DNA of 64,000 nt. It comes from Klenkia brasiliensis (lineage in GTDB: Bacteria > Actinomycetota > Actinomycetes > Mycobacteriales > Geodermatophilaceae). The stretch lies in contig NZ_FNCF01000001.1 of the NCBI RefSeq assembly GCF_900100695.1, forward strand, positions 62,001-126,000, read 5' to 3'. The position numbers were made by a program, and so were the translations under genes. Positions 17,642 to 28,245 of the stretch are shown in pieces; within the stretch, counting starts at the first letter, position 1; each line of letters begins with the position of its first letter. Below the pieces are notes generated by a model. That model did not search any database and was not told the origin of the DNA. It worked only from the letters and a program-made list of their open reading frames with translations.

Positions 17642-17677
17642 CGGGGGAACACGGGTAGGGGGTCGTTCGTTCCCCCG
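17642..17677. promoter_or_regulatory. 9-bp inverted repeat between divergent genes
   Basis: CGGGGGAAC (17642-17650) and GTTCCCCCG (17669-17677) are perfectly complementary, separated by 18 nt, between the molybdoenzyme gene and sdhC. It could be a spaced operator or a hairpin in the leader. Confidence 0.35.
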
Positions 17678-17693
17678 GGTAAGGCTGCCCTTC
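17675..17693. promoter_or_regulatory. Possible DtxR/IdeR iron box upstream of sdhC
   Basis: The 19 bp with core GGGTAAGGCTGCCCT match about 12 of 19 positions of the actinobacterial DtxR/IdeR consensus TTAGGTTAGGCTAACCTAA. It lies about 60 nt upstream of sdhC, whose products need much iron. Recognition by eye only. Confidence 0.3.
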
Positions 17694-17755
17694 CATGAGA
17701 CGTGTCACGCGGCGTTCACATGGGTCTCACCTGTGCATCGTCGTACCGTGTGCTC

Positions 17756-18493
17756 GTGGCGACAGTGACGACGCAGCAGGCAGGGCAGTCGGCGGGGGCG
17801 AACCCCGGTCCGAAGCGGGACCCCAAGACCGGCCGGTTCGGCTCCTCGGTCTTCAAGAAGGCCGTCATGGCGGTCACCGGGATCATCATGATCCTCTTCC
17901 TGATCGCGCACATGATCGGGAACCTGCACGTGTTCCAGGGCGCGGCCTCGTTCAACGACTACTCCGAGTGGCTGCGCCAGGTCGGTGAGCCGGCGCTGCC
18001 GCCGCGCACCCTGCTGACGGTCATCGAGATCGTGCTGCTCGTCTCGGTGCTCGCCCACGGCTGGGCCGCGGTGTCGCTGTGGCGCCAGGCCAAGCGAGCC
18101 CGGCCGATCGCCTACCAGACCAAGAAGCGCGTCCAGCAGAGCTACGCCTCGCGGACGATGCGCTGGGGCGGCGTGATCGTCGGGCTGTTCATCATCTACC
18201 ACCTGCTCGACCTCACCTTCGGCGTGGCCAACATCGACGGGCCCGACGCCACCCCCTACGACCGGCTGATCGCCAGCATGTCCAACCCGGTCGTCGTGTT
18301 CTTCTACGTGCTGTCCCTGCTGGCCCTGGGCTTCCACCTCCGCCACGGGGTGTGGAGCGCCACCCAGACGCTGGGGCAGAGCAACAAGCGTCGTGAGCGC
18401 GCGGTCAACGTGTTCGCCACCGCCTTCGCCGTCGTCCTCATCGGCGGCTACCTGGTGATCCCGTTCGTCGTCCTCACCGGCATCGTGGCCTGA
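17756..18493 (+). CDS. sdhC: Succinate dehydrogenase cytochrome b subunit
   Basis: Membrane anchor of 245 residues of the b558 type (five membrane helices, two haems, no separate SdhD). Helices are visible at [78 protein letters not shown] and the final [18 protein letters not shown]; histidines in HMIGNLH, IIYHLLD and GFHLRHG are haem ligands. GTG 17756 was chosen for TACCGT 6 nt upstream; a longer in-frame start at 17702 lacks support. First gene of sdhCAB. Confidence 0.9.
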   Translation: MATVTTQQAGQSAGANPGPKRDPKTGRFGSSVFKKAVMAVTGIIMILFLIAHMIGNLHVFQGAASFNDYSEWLRQVGEPALPPRTLLTVIEIVLLVSVLAHGWAAVSLWRQAKRARPIAYQTKKRVQQSYASRTMRWGGVIVGLFIIYHLLDLTFGVANIDGPDATPYDRLIASMSNPVVVFFYVLSLLALGFHLRHGVWSATQTLGQSNKRRERAVNVFATAFAVVLIGGYLVIPFVVLTGIVA

Positions 18494-18510
18494 GACAGGA
18501 GAGATCCGAC

Positions 18511-20457
<1,947 letters not shown>

Positions 20458-20479
20458 CGATCAACGGAGCTGAGAACCG

Positions 20480-21235
20480 ATGCAGCTGACCCTCCGGGTC
20501 TGGCGCCAGCCCTCCCCCCAGGTCAAGGGGAAGATGGCCAACTACCACCTCACCGACGTGTCCGAGGACATGTCCTTCCTCGAGATGCTCGACGTGCTCA
20601 ACGAGCAGCTCATCCTCGACGGCGAGGACCCCATCGCCTTCGACCACGACTGCCGTGAGGGCATCTGCGGCAGCTGCGGGCTGATGATCAACGGGATCGC
20701 GCACGGTCCCGAGCAGACCACCACCTGCCAGCTGCACATGCGGTCCTTCTCCGACGGCGACACCATCGACATCGAGCCGTGGCGCTCGGGTGGCTTCCCG
20801 GTCGTCAAGGACCTCGTCGTCGACCGGTCGGCCTTCGACCGGATCATCTCCGCCGGCGGGTTCATCTCCGCGCCCACCGGCACCGCGCCCGACGCGCACG
20901 CCACCCCCGTGCCCAAGGTCGACGCCGACGCCGCCTTCGACGCGGCGACCTGCATCGGCTGCGGCGCCTGCGTGGCGGCCTGCCCGAACGGGTCGGCGAT
21001 GCTGTTCACCGCGGCCAAGGTGACCCACCTGGGCCTGCTGCCGCAGGGCCAGCCCGAGCGCGACTCGCGCGTGGTCCGGATGATCGCCCAGCAGGACGCC
21101 GAGGACTTCGGCGGCTGCACCAACATCGGCGAGTGCTCCGCGGTGTGCCCGAAGGGCATCTCCATGGAGACCATCTCCCGGCTCAACCACGACCTGCTCG
21201 GCGCCCTCCGCGCCGGCGCGGTGCCCGCGAGCTGA
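20480..21235 (+). CDS. sdhB: Succinate dehydrogenase iron-sulfur subunit
   Basis: Product of 251 residues carrying three clusters: the [2Fe-2S] plant-type motif [15 protein letters not shown], the [4Fe-4S]/[3Fe-4S] ferredoxin motif [15 protein letters not shown], and [15 protein letters not shown]. It passes electrons from the SdhA flavin to the haem/quinone site of SdhC. The gene lies 22 nt after sdhA with GGAGCTGAGAACC upstream, and a strong terminator closes the operon. Confidence 0.95.
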   Translation: MQLTLRVWRQPSPQVKGKMANYHLTDVSEDMSFLEMLDVLNEQLILDGEDPIAFDHDCREGICGSCGLMINGIAHGPEQTTTCQLHMRSFSDGDTIDIEPWRSGGFPVVKDLVVDRSAFDRIISAGGFISAPTGTAPDAHATPVPKVDADAAFDAATCIGCGACVAACPNGSAMLFTAAKVTHLGLLPQGQPERDSRVVRMIAQQDAEDFGGCTNIGECSAVCPKGISMETISRLNHDLLGALRAGAVPAS

Positions 21236-21248
21236 GCTGACCCACCCC

Positions 21249-21292
21249 ACGGAAAGGGGCGGTCGACCTCCGGGTCGACCGCCCCTTTCCGT
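21249..21292 (+). terminator. Terminator after sdhCAB
   Basis: Perfect 20-bp stem (arms 21249-21268 and 21273-21292) with a TCCG loop, 13 nt after the sdhB stop. Confidence 0.9.
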
Positions 21293-21380
21293 CGTCGCGG
21301 GACTCGTCCACGACGGATTCCCCGTTCGGGCCCGATCGGTGACACCATGGCGGTGACCGACCGCCTGTGAGGAGACACCC

Positions 21381-22727
21381 ATGACCGACGTGCTGGACCA
21401 GACCGGCCTGCAGCAGCGCCGCCACCTGGTCACCGAGATCCCCGGCCCCCGGTCGCAGGAGCTCATGGCCCGCCGGCAGGCCACCGTCTCGGCCGGCGTG
21501 GGCACCACCCTGCCGGTCTTCATCACCCGGGCCGGCGGCGGCGTGCTCGAGGACGTCGACGGCAACACCCTCATCGACCTCGGCTCCGGCATCGCCGTCA
21601 CCAGCGTCGGCAACGCGGCGCCCCGGGTGGTCGAGGCCGTGCAGGCGCAGGTCGCCGACTTCACCCACACCTGCTTCATGGTCACCCCCTACGAGGGCTA
21701 CGTCGCCGTCTGCGAGGCGCTCGCCGAGCTGACCCCGGGCGACCACGCGAAGAAGAGCGCGCTGTTCAACTCCGGCTCCGAGGCCGTGGAGAACGCCGTG
21801 AAGATCGCCCGGCACGCCACGGGCCGGCAGGCCGTCGTCGTCTTCGACCACGCCTACCACGGCCGCACCAACCTCACGATGGCGCTGACCGCGAAGAACA
21901 TGCCCTACAAGCACCGCTTCGGGCCCTTCGCCGGCGAGGTCTACCGGGTGCCGATGAGCTACCCGTTCCGCGACGGCCTGTCCGGCCCCGACGCGGCCGT
22001 CCGCGCGATCTCCCAGATCGAGGTGCAGGTGGGCGCGGGCAACACCGCGGCGGTGCTCATCGAGCCGCTGCAGGGCGAGGGCGGGTTCATCGAGCCCGCG
22101 CCCGGCTTCCTCACCGCGATCAGCGAGTGGTGCACCGCCAACGGCGTGGTGTTCATCGCCGACGAGATCCAGTCCGGGTTCTGCCGGACCGGCGCCTGGT
22201 TCGGCGTCGACGCCGAGGGCGTCGTCCCCGACCTGGTCACCACCGCCAAGGGCATGGCCGGTGGGCTGCCGCTGGCCGCGGTCACCGGCCGCGCGGAGAT
22301 CATGGACGCCGTCCACCCCGGCGGGCTGGGTGGCACCTACGGTGGCAACCCCGTCGCCTGCGCCGCCGCGCTGGGCGCCATCGAGACCATGCGGGCCGAG
22401 GACCTCGTCGGCGCCGCTCGCGGCATCGGCGAGGTGATGCTGCCCCGGCTGCGCACCCTGGCCGAGCGGTTCCCGGCCATCGGCGACGTGCGCGGCCGCG
22501 GCGCGATGATCGCCGTCGAGCTGGTGCGCCCGGGCACCACCGAGCCCGACGCCGCGCTGACCGGCGCGGTGGCCAAGGCCTGCCACGCCCGAGGCGTCGT
22601 CGTCCTCACCGCCGGGTCCTACGGCAACGTGCTGCGCTTCCTGCCGCCGCTGGTCATCGGGCGGGACCTGCTCGAGGAGGCCCTCGACGTGATCGAGGAG
22701 GCCTTCGCCGAGGTGACCGGCTCCTGA
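21381..22727 (+). CDS. gabT: 4-aminobutyrate transaminase
   Basis: Class III PLP aminotransferase of 448 residues. K290 in TTAKGMAGGLP binds PLP; ALFNSGSEAVENAVKIAR and FIADEIQSGFCRTG are cofactor-site motifs. The N-terminal EIPGPRSQELMARRQATVSAG is typical of actinobacterial GabT, which moves the amino group from GABA to 2-oxoglutarate to give succinic semialdehyde. No gabD lies nearby. The ATG has GAGGAG 8 nt upstream. Confidence 0.9.
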   Translation: MTDVLDQTGLQQRRHLVTEIPGPRSQELMARRQATVSAGVGTTLPVFITRAGGGVLEDVDGNTLIDLGSGIAVTSVGNAAPRVVEAVQAQVADFTHTCFMVTPYEGYVAVCEALAELTPGDHAKKSALFNSGSEAVENAVKIARHATGRQAVVVFDHAYHGRTNLTMALTAKNMPYKHRFGPFAGEVYRVPMSYPFRDGLSGPDAAVRAISQIEVQVGAGNTAAVLIEPLQGEGGFIEPAPGFLTAISEWCTANGVVFIADEIQSGFCRTGAWFGVDAEGVVPDLVTTAKGMAGGLPLAAVTGRAEIMDAVHPGGLGGTYGGNPVACAAALGAIETMRAEDLVGAARGIGEVMLPRLRTLAERFPAIGDVRGRGAMIAVELVRPGTTEPDAALTGAVAKACHARGVVVLTAGSYGNVLRFLPPLVIGRDLLEEALDVIEEAFAEVTGS

Positions 22728-23197
22728 TCCGCCGGCTCGACGCCGCCGACTGGGCGCTGCTGCGCGACGTCCGGCTCCGCGCCCTGGCCGCGGACCCGGA
22801 CGCGTTCGGGCCCACCCTGGACGGTGAACGCGACCTGGCCGCCGACCGGTGGCGCGAGCGCGTCACCGGCGCGGCCTGGTTCCTGTCCCACCCGCTCGGG
22901 CTGGTCGGCGCCACGCGGGAGGACGACGACGCGGTGCTGTCGGGCATGTGGGTCTCCCCCACCGCCCGCGGCCAGGGCGTCGGCCGGCTGCTGGTCGGCG
23001 CGGTCGACGCGTGGGCCGCCGGGCAGGGGGCCACCCGGCTGGTGGCCCGGGTGTTCGACGACAACGCCCCGGCGCTGGGGCTCTGGGCCGCGCTGGGGTT
23101 CGCCGTGGACGGGCCGGTCGTGGTCAGCCGACGCGACCCGTCCCGGACCTGGCGCACCTGGGTGCGACCCGTTGTGGCGGCGACCACAGGGTCCTAG
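22724..23197 (+). CDS. GNAT family N-acetyltransferase, probable CTG start
   Basis: Acetyltransferase of 157 residues. LIRRLDAADWALLRDVRLRA is the usual GNAT beginning and MWVSPTARGQGVGRLLV the acetyl-CoA binding motif (R/Q-x-x-G-x-G). No ATG, GTG or TTG lies in frame before the domain starts. The CTG at 22724 overlaps the gabT stop as CTGA, mirroring the GTGA and ATGA overlaps elsewhere here, so it is the likely start. The substrate is unknown. Its TAG stop lies inside the dhaK promoter. Confidence 0.78.
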   Translation: MIRRLDAADWALLRDVRLRALAADPDAFGPTLDGERDLAADRWRERVTGAAWFLSHPLGLVGATREDDDAVLSGMWVSPTARGQGVGRLLVGAVDAWAAGQGATRLVARVFDDNAPALGLWAALGFAVDGPVVVSRRDPSRTWRTWVRPVVAATTGS

Positions 23198-23200
23198 CGT
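23172..23200 (+). promoter_or_regulatory. Promoter of the leaderless dhaKLM operon
   Basis: TTGTGG (23172-23177), a 17-nt spacer and TAGCGT (23195-23200), 6 nt before the dhaK ATG. Transcription would begin at or next to the ATG. The first three bases of the -10 are the stop codon of the preceding gene. Confidence 0.6.
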
Positions 23201-23206
23201 CGGGTC

Positions 23207-24208
23207 ATGAAGAAGCTGATCAACGACCCCGCCGACGTCGTCGCCGACGCCCTGCGCGGGATGGCGCTGGCCCACCCCGAGCTGCGGGTCGACCACGAGA
23301 ACCGGGTGGTGTTCCGCGGCGAGGGACCCCGGCAGGGCAAGGTCGGGCTGGTCTCCGGCGGCGGGTCGGGGCACGAGCCCATGCACGGCGGGTTCGTCGG
23401 CCGCGGCATGCTCGACGCCGCCTGCGCCGGGGAGGTGTTCACCTCCCCCGTGCCCGACCAGATGGTGGCGGCCACCCAGGGCGTGGACGGCGGCGCCGGC
23501 GTCCTGCACATCGTGAAGAACTACACCGGCGACGTGATGAACTTCGAGATGGCCGCGGAGCTCGTCGCCGCCGAGAGCGGCGCCGAGGTGGTCACCGTGG
23601 TCGTCGACGACGACGTCGCGGTCACCGACAGCCTCTACACCGCCGGCCGGCGCGGGGTGGGCACCACCGTGCTGCTGGAGAAGATCGTGGGTGCCGCCGC
23701 CGAGGAGGGCCGGCCGCTCGCCGAGGTCGCCGACCTCGCCCGCCGGGTCGACGACGCCGGCCGCAGCATGGGCATGGCGCTGACCTCCTGCACGGTGCCC
23801 GCCGCCGGCAAGCCGACGTTCGACCTGCCCGAGGACCAGATGGAGATCGGGATCGGCATCCACGGCGAGCCCGGCCGCCGCCGGGTCCCGCTGGCCCCGG
23901 CCCGCGAGGTCGCCGAGATGCTGGTCGAGCCCATCCTGTCCGACCTCGCCTTCACCGGCGGCGAGGGCGTCATCTGCTTCGTCAACGGCCTGGGTGCCAC
24001 CCCGCTGCTGGAGCTCTACGTGCTCCACGCCGAGGTGGCCGCGCTGCTGGACAAGGCCGGCGTCGGCATCGCCCGCTCCCTGGTCGGGCCCTACATGACC
24101 AGCCTGGACATGGCCGGCGCCACCGTCACCCTCCTCCGGTGCGACGACGAGCTGCTCCGGCTCTGGGACGCCCCCGTCGTCACCCCCGGGCTGCGGTGGG
24201 GCGCGTGA
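23207..24208 (+). CDS. dhaK: Dihydroxyacetone kinase subunit K
   Basis: Product of 333 residues that binds dihydroxyacetone covalently through H219 (GIGIHGEPG). The N-terminal motifs [21 protein letters not shown] and [14 protein letters not shown] are diagnostic. With DhaL and DhaM it phosphorylates dihydroxyacetone using PEP through the PTS. The gene overlaps dhaL by 4 nt. No dhaR regulator is adjacent. Confidence 0.94.
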   Translation: MKKLINDPADVVADALRGMALAHPELRVDHENRVVFRGEGPRQGKVGLVSGGGSGHEPMHGGFVGRGMLDAACAGEVFTSPVPDQMVAATQGVDGGAGVLHIVKNYTGDVMNFEMAAELVAAESGAEVVTVVVDDDVAVTDSLYTAGRRGVGTTVLLEKIVGAAAEEGRPLAEVADLARRVDDAGRSMGMALTSCTVPAAGKPTFDLPEDQMEIGIGIHGEPGRRRVPLAPAREVAEMLVEPILSDLAFTGGEGVICFVNGLGATPLLELYVLHAEVAALLDKAGVGIARSLVGPYMTSLDMAGATVTLLRCDDELLRLWDAPVVTPGLRWGA

Positions 24209-24777
24209 GCACCGAGGAGCTGCAGGCCTGGCTGCGCCGGTTCGCCGAGCTGGTCCACGAGCACAAGGACGAGCTGACCGCGCTGGACTCCGCAATCGGG
24301 GACGCCGACCACGGCGCCAACCTCGACCGCGGCATGACCGCGGTGCTCGCCGCGCTGGAGGAGGCACCCCCCGCCGACGCCGCGGCGCTGCTGAAGAAGA
24401 CCGGCGCCACCCTGGTCTCCAAGGTGGGCGGGGCGAGCGGGCCGCTGTACGGCACCCTGTTCTTGCGGATGGCGGGCGCCGACACCTTCCCGGCGGCGCT
24501 GCGGGCCGGGTACGAGGGCGTGCTGGCCCGCGGCAAGGCCGAGCCGGGCGACAAGACGATGGTCGACGCCCTGGGCCCGGCCTGCGACGCCCTCGACGCG
24601 GGCAGGTCGGTGGCCGAGGCCGCGCAGGCCGCCGCCGAGGGCCGCGACGCCACGGTGCCGCTGGTCGCCCGCAAGGGCCGGGCCAGCTACCTCGGCGAGC
24701 GCAGCGCGGGGCACGCCGACCCGGGCGCCACCTCGACCGCGCTGCTGCTGCAGGCCGCGGCGGAGACCCTCTCGTGA
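24205..24777 (+). CDS. dhaL: Dihydroxyacetone kinase subunit L
   Basis: ADP-binding subunit of 190 residues. [17 protein letters not shown] carries the magnesium-binding aspartates; [15 protein letters not shown] and GDKTMVDAL are nucleotide-site motifs. ADP stays bound and is rephosphorylated by DhaM. GTG 24205 overlaps dhaK, and the stop overlaps dhaM. Confidence 0.94.
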   Translation: MSTEELQAWLRRFAELVHEHKDELTALDSAIGDADHGANLDRGMTAVLAALEEAPPADAAALLKKTGATLVSKVGGASGPLYGTLFLRMAGADTFPAALRAGYEGVLARGKAEPGDKTMVDALGPACDALDAGRSVAEAAQAAAEGRDATVPLVARKGRASYLGERSAGHADPGATSTALLLQAAAETLS

Positions 24778-25181
24778 CGGTCGGCATCGTCGTCGTCTCG
24801 CACAGCCGGGCGCTGGCCGACGCGGCCGTCGAGCTGGCCCGGCAGATGCTCCCCGGCCGGGAGCTGGTGGTCGAGGTGGCGGCGGGCACCGAGGACGGCG
24901 GGCTGGGCACCGACGCGATGGCGGTGTCGGCGGCGATCGAGGCGGCCGACGGCGGCGAGGGCACCGTCGTCCTCATGGACCTGGGCAGCGCGGTGCTGTC
25001 GGCGGAGACGGCGCTGGAGTTCCTGCCCGACGACGTCCGGGAGCGGACGACGCTCTCGGCGGCGCCGCTGGTCGAGGGCCTGGTCGGCGCGGTGGTCGTG
25101 GCGGCCGGCGGCGCGACCCGCGAGCAGGTGGCCGCCGAGGCCGGTCGCGGGCTCGCGCCGAAGGAGGCCCAGCTGCGCTGA
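24774..25181 (+). CDS. dhaM: PTS-dependent dihydroxyacetone kinase phosphotransferase subunit DhaM
   Basis: Product of 135 residues consisting of the EIIA-Man-like domain only; H10 (VVVSHSRALADA) is the phosphorylation site and MDLGSAVLSAE a conserved loop. It lacks the HPr and EI-like extensions of the E. coli protein, so it must receive phosphate from free HPr encoded elsewhere. It is coupled to dhaL by a 4-nt overlap and ends the operon. Confidence 0.92.
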   Translation: MTVGIVVVSHSRALADAAVELARQMLPGRELVVEVAAGTEDGGLGTDAMAVSAAIEAADGGEGTVVLMDLGSAVLSAETALEFLPDDVRERTTLSAAPLVEGLVGAVVVAAGGATREQVAAEAGRGLAPKEAQLR

Positions 25182-25200
25182 GATGACCTAGCCTGCTGCT

Positions 25201-25227
25201 GTGACCCACCTGAGCGGCGCCCTCTGA
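25201..25227 (+). CDS. Leaderless 8-codon upstream ORF
   Basis: GTG 25201 is preceded by TAGCCT at exactly 6 nt, the same spacing as at many annotated starts here. It encodes MTHLSGAL, and its TGA overlaps the ATG of the DUF808 gene by one base. Translation would begin on the leaderless mRNA end and pass by termination-reinitiation to the membrane protein. Prediction only; the peptide itself may have no function. Confidence 0.4.
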   Translation: MTHLSGAL

Positions 25228-26183
25228 TGGCCAGCGGTCTGTTCGCCCTCTTCGACGACGTCGCCGCGATGGTGCGCCTGTCGGCGGCCTCGCTCGACGA
25301 CATCGGCGCGGCCGCCGGGCGGGCCGGGGTCAAGGCCGCCGGTGTCGTCGTCGACGACGCCGCGGTCACCCCGCGCTACGTGCAGGGGCTCAAGCCCGAG
25401 CGCGAGCTGTCGATCATCTGGCGGATCGCGAAGGGGTCGATCCGCAACAAGCTGCTGATCATCCTGCCGGCGATCCTGCTGCTGTCGCAGTTCCTGCCCT
25501 TCCTGCTCACGCCCATCCTCATGGTCGGCGGCGCCTACCTCTGCTACGAGGGCGCCGAGAAGCTCTGGGAGAAGGTCTCGGGCCACCACCCGGAGGAGAC
25601 CGCGGCCGCCGAGGACACCACCACCGACCCCGCCGAGCACGAGAAGACGGTCGTGTCGGGGGCGGTGCGCACCGACTTCATCCTGAGCGCGGAGATCATG
25701 GTGATCGCGCTCAACGAGGTGGACACCGAGCCGTTCCTGTCGCGGGCGATCATCCTGGTCGTCGTCGCCGTGCTGATCACCGCGCTGGTCTACGGCGTCG
25801 TCGGGCTGATCGTGAAGATGGACGACGCCGGGGTGGCGCTGGCCGCGAAGCCGTCGAGGGGCGTCGCCGCGCTCGGCCGCGGCCTGGTGAAGGCCATGCC
25901 GGTCGTGCTCGCCACGCTGGCCACCGTCGGTGTGGCCGCGATGCTCTGGGTCGGCGGGCACATCCTGCTGGTCGGCGCCGAGGAGCTGGGCTGGGCCTGG
26001 CCCTACGACCTGGTGCACCACGTCGAGGTGGCCGTGCACGACGCCACCGGTGCGCTGGGCGGGGTGCTGGGCTGGCTGACCAACACCGCGCTGTCCGCCG
26101 TCGTCGGCGTCGTGGTGGGTGCCGTCGTCGTGGCGGTGCTGCACCTGGTGCCGAGGCGCGGCGGCAAGGCCGCCGCGCACTGA
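25227..26183 (+). CDS. DUF808 family integral membrane protein
   Basis: Product of 318 residues starting MASGLFALFDDVAAMVRLSA, the conserved N-terminus of the DUF808 (YedI) family. About five membrane segments are visible, including LLIILPAILLLSQFLPFLL, AIILVVVAVLITALVYGVVG and LSAVVGVVVGAVVVAVLHL. The function of the family is unknown. The start overlaps the stop of an 8-codon upstream ORF and no separate ribosome site is evident. Confidence 0.88.
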   Translation: MASGLFALFDDVAAMVRLSAASLDDIGAAAGRAGVKAAGVVVDDAAVTPRYVQGLKPERELSIIWRIAKGSIRNKLLIILPAILLLSQFLPFLLTPILMVGGAYLCYEGAEKLWEKVSGHHPEETAAAEDTTTDPAEHEKTVVSGAVRTDFILSAEIMVIALNEVDTEPFLSRAIILVVVAVLITALVYGVVGLIVKMDDAGVALAAKPSRGVAALGRGLVKAMPVVLATLATVGVAAMLWVGGHILLVGAEELGWAWPYDLVHHVEVAVHDATGALGGVLGWLTNTALSAVVGVVVGAVVVAVLHLVPRRGGKAAAH

Positions 26184-26185
26184 CC

Positions 26186-26386
26186 TCACCCGCCGCGGGC
26201 GAACAGCTCCGCGGCCTGGGCGTCGTCCACGAAGGGGTACTTCACCTTGAACTGGGCAAGTGCGTCGGCGACCGACAGCACGTGGGTCTCCCGCCGGCCG
26301 GCCGCGTCGACGGTCTGCACGGTGACCATGTCGTCGTTGATCGGGACCCAGTGGGTCTGCGCGTAGTCGGTGAACACGTTCGGCAC
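26186..26386 (-). CDS. Small hypothetical protein, 66 residues
   Basis: Product starting MPNVFTDYAQTHWVPINDDM and ending AAELFARGG. The family is not recognised. The minus-strand GTG has TAGGGT 7 nt upstream, the leaderless pattern, and codon third positions are strongly G/C. It converges on the DUF808 gene with a 2-nt gap. Confidence 0.65.
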   Translation of the reverse strand: MPNVFTDYAQTHWVPINDDMVTVQTVDAAGRRETHVLSVADALAQFKVKYPFVDDAQAAELFARGG

Positions 26387-26406
26387 GGCCCCGACCCTAC
26401 GACCGG

Positions 26407-26571
26407 TCAGAGCGGCGCCAGCACCGCCAGGTCGGGGGCCTCGAGCGCCTCGGTCACCGCGGTGGACAGCCAGCCGGCCGCCGAGAACAGGTCGTCGCCG
26501 CGGGTGTCGGCGGACAGGGTGGCCGCCGAGGTGCCGGCCTGGTGCAGCGCGTCGCACACCGTCGTCGTCAT
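26407..26571 (-). CDS. Small hypothetical protein, 54 residues
   Basis: ORF from ATG 26571 encoding a protein starting MTTTVCDALHQAGTSAATLS and ending LAVLAPL. No motif was recognised. G/C-biased third positions and a fit between two genes support it, but no ribosome site is seen. Confidence 0.4.
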   Translation of the reverse strand: MTTTVCDALHQAGTSAATLSADTRGDDLFSAAGWLSTAVTEALEAPDLAVLAPL

Positions 26572-26645
26572 GCCCCAGGTATCGGCAGCCCGACACCCGC
26601 ACCTGAGCCCCGGCGTCCCCGCGACCGCGACGTAGCCTCCCCGCC

Positions 26646-27455
26646 GTGGACCGTCGACGCTTCCTCGCCACCGCGCTCGCCGGTGGTGCCGCGGTGCTCG
26701 CCGGCTGCAGCACCGGGGCCGGCACCGCCCCGCAGGCCGCGCCCACCACCACGCCGCCGCGCCCGACCACCACCGCGCCCACCACGACGCCGTCCCCCAC
26801 CTTCCCGGCGCCGCAGCTGACCCGGGTGCCCGTGCCGCCGGGGAAGCTCACCGGGCTGCCCGGCGAGGGGTCGCTGCTGGCCTGGACCGTCGACGACGGC
26901 GACGACAGCTCCGTGGTGCGCGCCTACACCGAGTTCGGCCGCGACACCGGCACCCGGCTGACGTTCTTCCTCAACGGCTCCAAGCCCGCGTGGACCGAGA
27001 ACGCCGACCTGCTGCGCCCGCTGGTCGCCGACGGGCGCATCCAGCTGGGCAACCACACCTGGAGCCACGCCGACCTCACCTCGCTGTCGACCGCCGGCAT
27101 CCAGGACGAGCTGCAGCGCAACCACGACTTCGTGCAGGCCACCTACGGCGTCGACATGCGGCCGTACTACCGGCCGCCGTACGGCTACCGCAACGCCGCC
27201 ACCGACGCCGCGGCCGCCGCGATCGGCTACACGTGCCCGGTCCTCTGGTACGGGTCGCTGTCGGACTCCGCGCTCATCACGCCCGAGGCGCTGCTCGGCT
27301 TCGCCGACCAGTGGTTCCTGCCCCAGCACATCGTCATCGGGCACCTGAACTTCACCCCGGTGACGACGGTCTTCCCGCAGCTGCACCAGCTCGTGGTCTC
27401 CCGCGGCCTGACCACGGTCACGCTGGACGACGTCTTCCTCCCCCCGACCTCCTGA
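26646..27455 (+). CDS. Polysaccharide deacetylase family lipoprotein
   Basis: Product of 269 residues. MDRRRFLATALAGGAAVLAGC combines a twin-arginine-like start with a lipobox, followed by a Pro/Thr-rich spacer of ~35 residues. The NodB domain has a metal site WTVDDGDD, GNHTWSHADLTSL (HxxxH) and RPPYGYRN. Such enzymes remove acetyl groups from peptidoglycan or other surface sugars. GTG 26646 has TAGCCT 7 nt upstream. The next gene follows after 9 nt. Confidence 0.87.
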   Translation: MDRRRFLATALAGGAAVLAGCSTGAGTAPQAAPTTTPPRPTTTAPTTTPSPTFPAPQLTRVPVPPGKLTGLPGEGSLLAWTVDDGDDSSVVRAYTEFGRDTGTRLTFFLNGSKPAWTENADLLRPLVADGRIQLGNHTWSHADLTSLSTAGIQDELQRNHDFVQATYGVDMRPYYRPPYGYRNAATDAAAAAIGYTCPVLWYGSLSDSALITPEALLGFADQWFLPQHIVIGHLNFTPVTTVFPQLHQLVVSRGLTTVTLDDVFLPPTS

Positions 27456-27464
27456 GAGGGAGCC

Positions 27465-28238
27465 ATGCGCTACTTCAGCGTCGCCTACCGCCCGCTGGCC
27501 TGGCCGCTGCCGCGGTTCGTCGAGGCGGTCTCGATCTCCCCCGTCGACGAGGGCGTGCAGGACCTCGGTGCGCACGCCCCCCAGTGGGTGGGGACCGACC
27601 CCCAGCTCGGTGAGTACGCGACCCTGTTCGCCCTGCGCCGGGTGCTGGAGGAGGAGCCGGCGGCGAGCCCCGACGAGATGGTGGGCATCTCGCACTACCG
27701 GCGGTTCGCGGTGACCCTCCCGGCGCGGGTCTCCTCCCGGCGGGGCGAGGCGATCAAGCCGGCGGACTTCGCGAAGCTGTCCCGCGACCGCTTCCTGCCA
27801 CCGCCCGGCACGATCCTGCACCCCGAGCCCTTCCCGGTCCCGCCGTCGCTGGTCGCGCAGTACGGCCGCTTCCACCCGGTCCGCGACCTGCTGCGGTTCA
27901 TGGCCCTCGCCATCGAGCTGCAGGTGGTCGAGGACCACGAGGTCGCGGCCTGGCTCGGCGGGGACGTCCTGGTCCCGGCGGCGTCGGTCGGGGTCTTCCC
28001 CCGGTCGTGGTGGATCGCCACCATGACCGACCTGGAGCGGGTGGCGAGCGCGTTCCTGGAGACCGCCGCCGAGCCGCGGGAGGGGTACAACCGCCGGGCC
28101 CCCGCGTTCTGCCTCGAGCGGCTGCACTCGCTCCTGCTCGTCAAGCTCGTGCAGGGCTGGCCGCCCGACCGCGTGCTGGCGCACCCGGAGCTGGTCGTCG
28201 ACCCGACGGGGCGCTACCAGGGCAACAGCGGGGCCTGA
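27465..28238 (+). CDS. Uncharacterised protein, DUF4422-like glycosyltransferase candidate
   Basis: Product of 257 residues, not firmly recognised. The segment EMVGISHYRRFAV recalls the GLxHYRRYF region of DUF4422-type glycosyltransferases, and GGDVLVPAA further on fits weakly. There are no membrane segments or signal. It has GAGAGGGAGCC before the ATG, 9 nt after the deacetylase, so a shared role in surface glycans is possible. Confidence 0.6.
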   Translation: MRYFSVAYRPLAWPLPRFVEAVSISPVDEGVQDLGAHAPQWVGTDPQLGEYATLFALRRVLEEEPAASPDEMVGISHYRRFAVTLPARVSSRRGEAIKPADFAKLSRDRFLPPPGTILHPEPFPVPPSLVAQYGRFHPVRDLLRFMALAIELQVVEDHEVAAWLGGDVLVPAASVGVFPRSWWIATMTDLERVASAFLETAAEPREGYNRRAPAFCLERLHSLLLVKLVQGWPPDRVLAHPELVVDPTGRYQGNSGA

Positions 28239-28245
28239 GCCGGGG

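Noticed and set aside
17702-17755. Upstream ATG as sdhC start
   Set aside because: The extension has no homology to SdhC and lies over the promoter region; GTG 17756 has a well-placed -10 hexamer.
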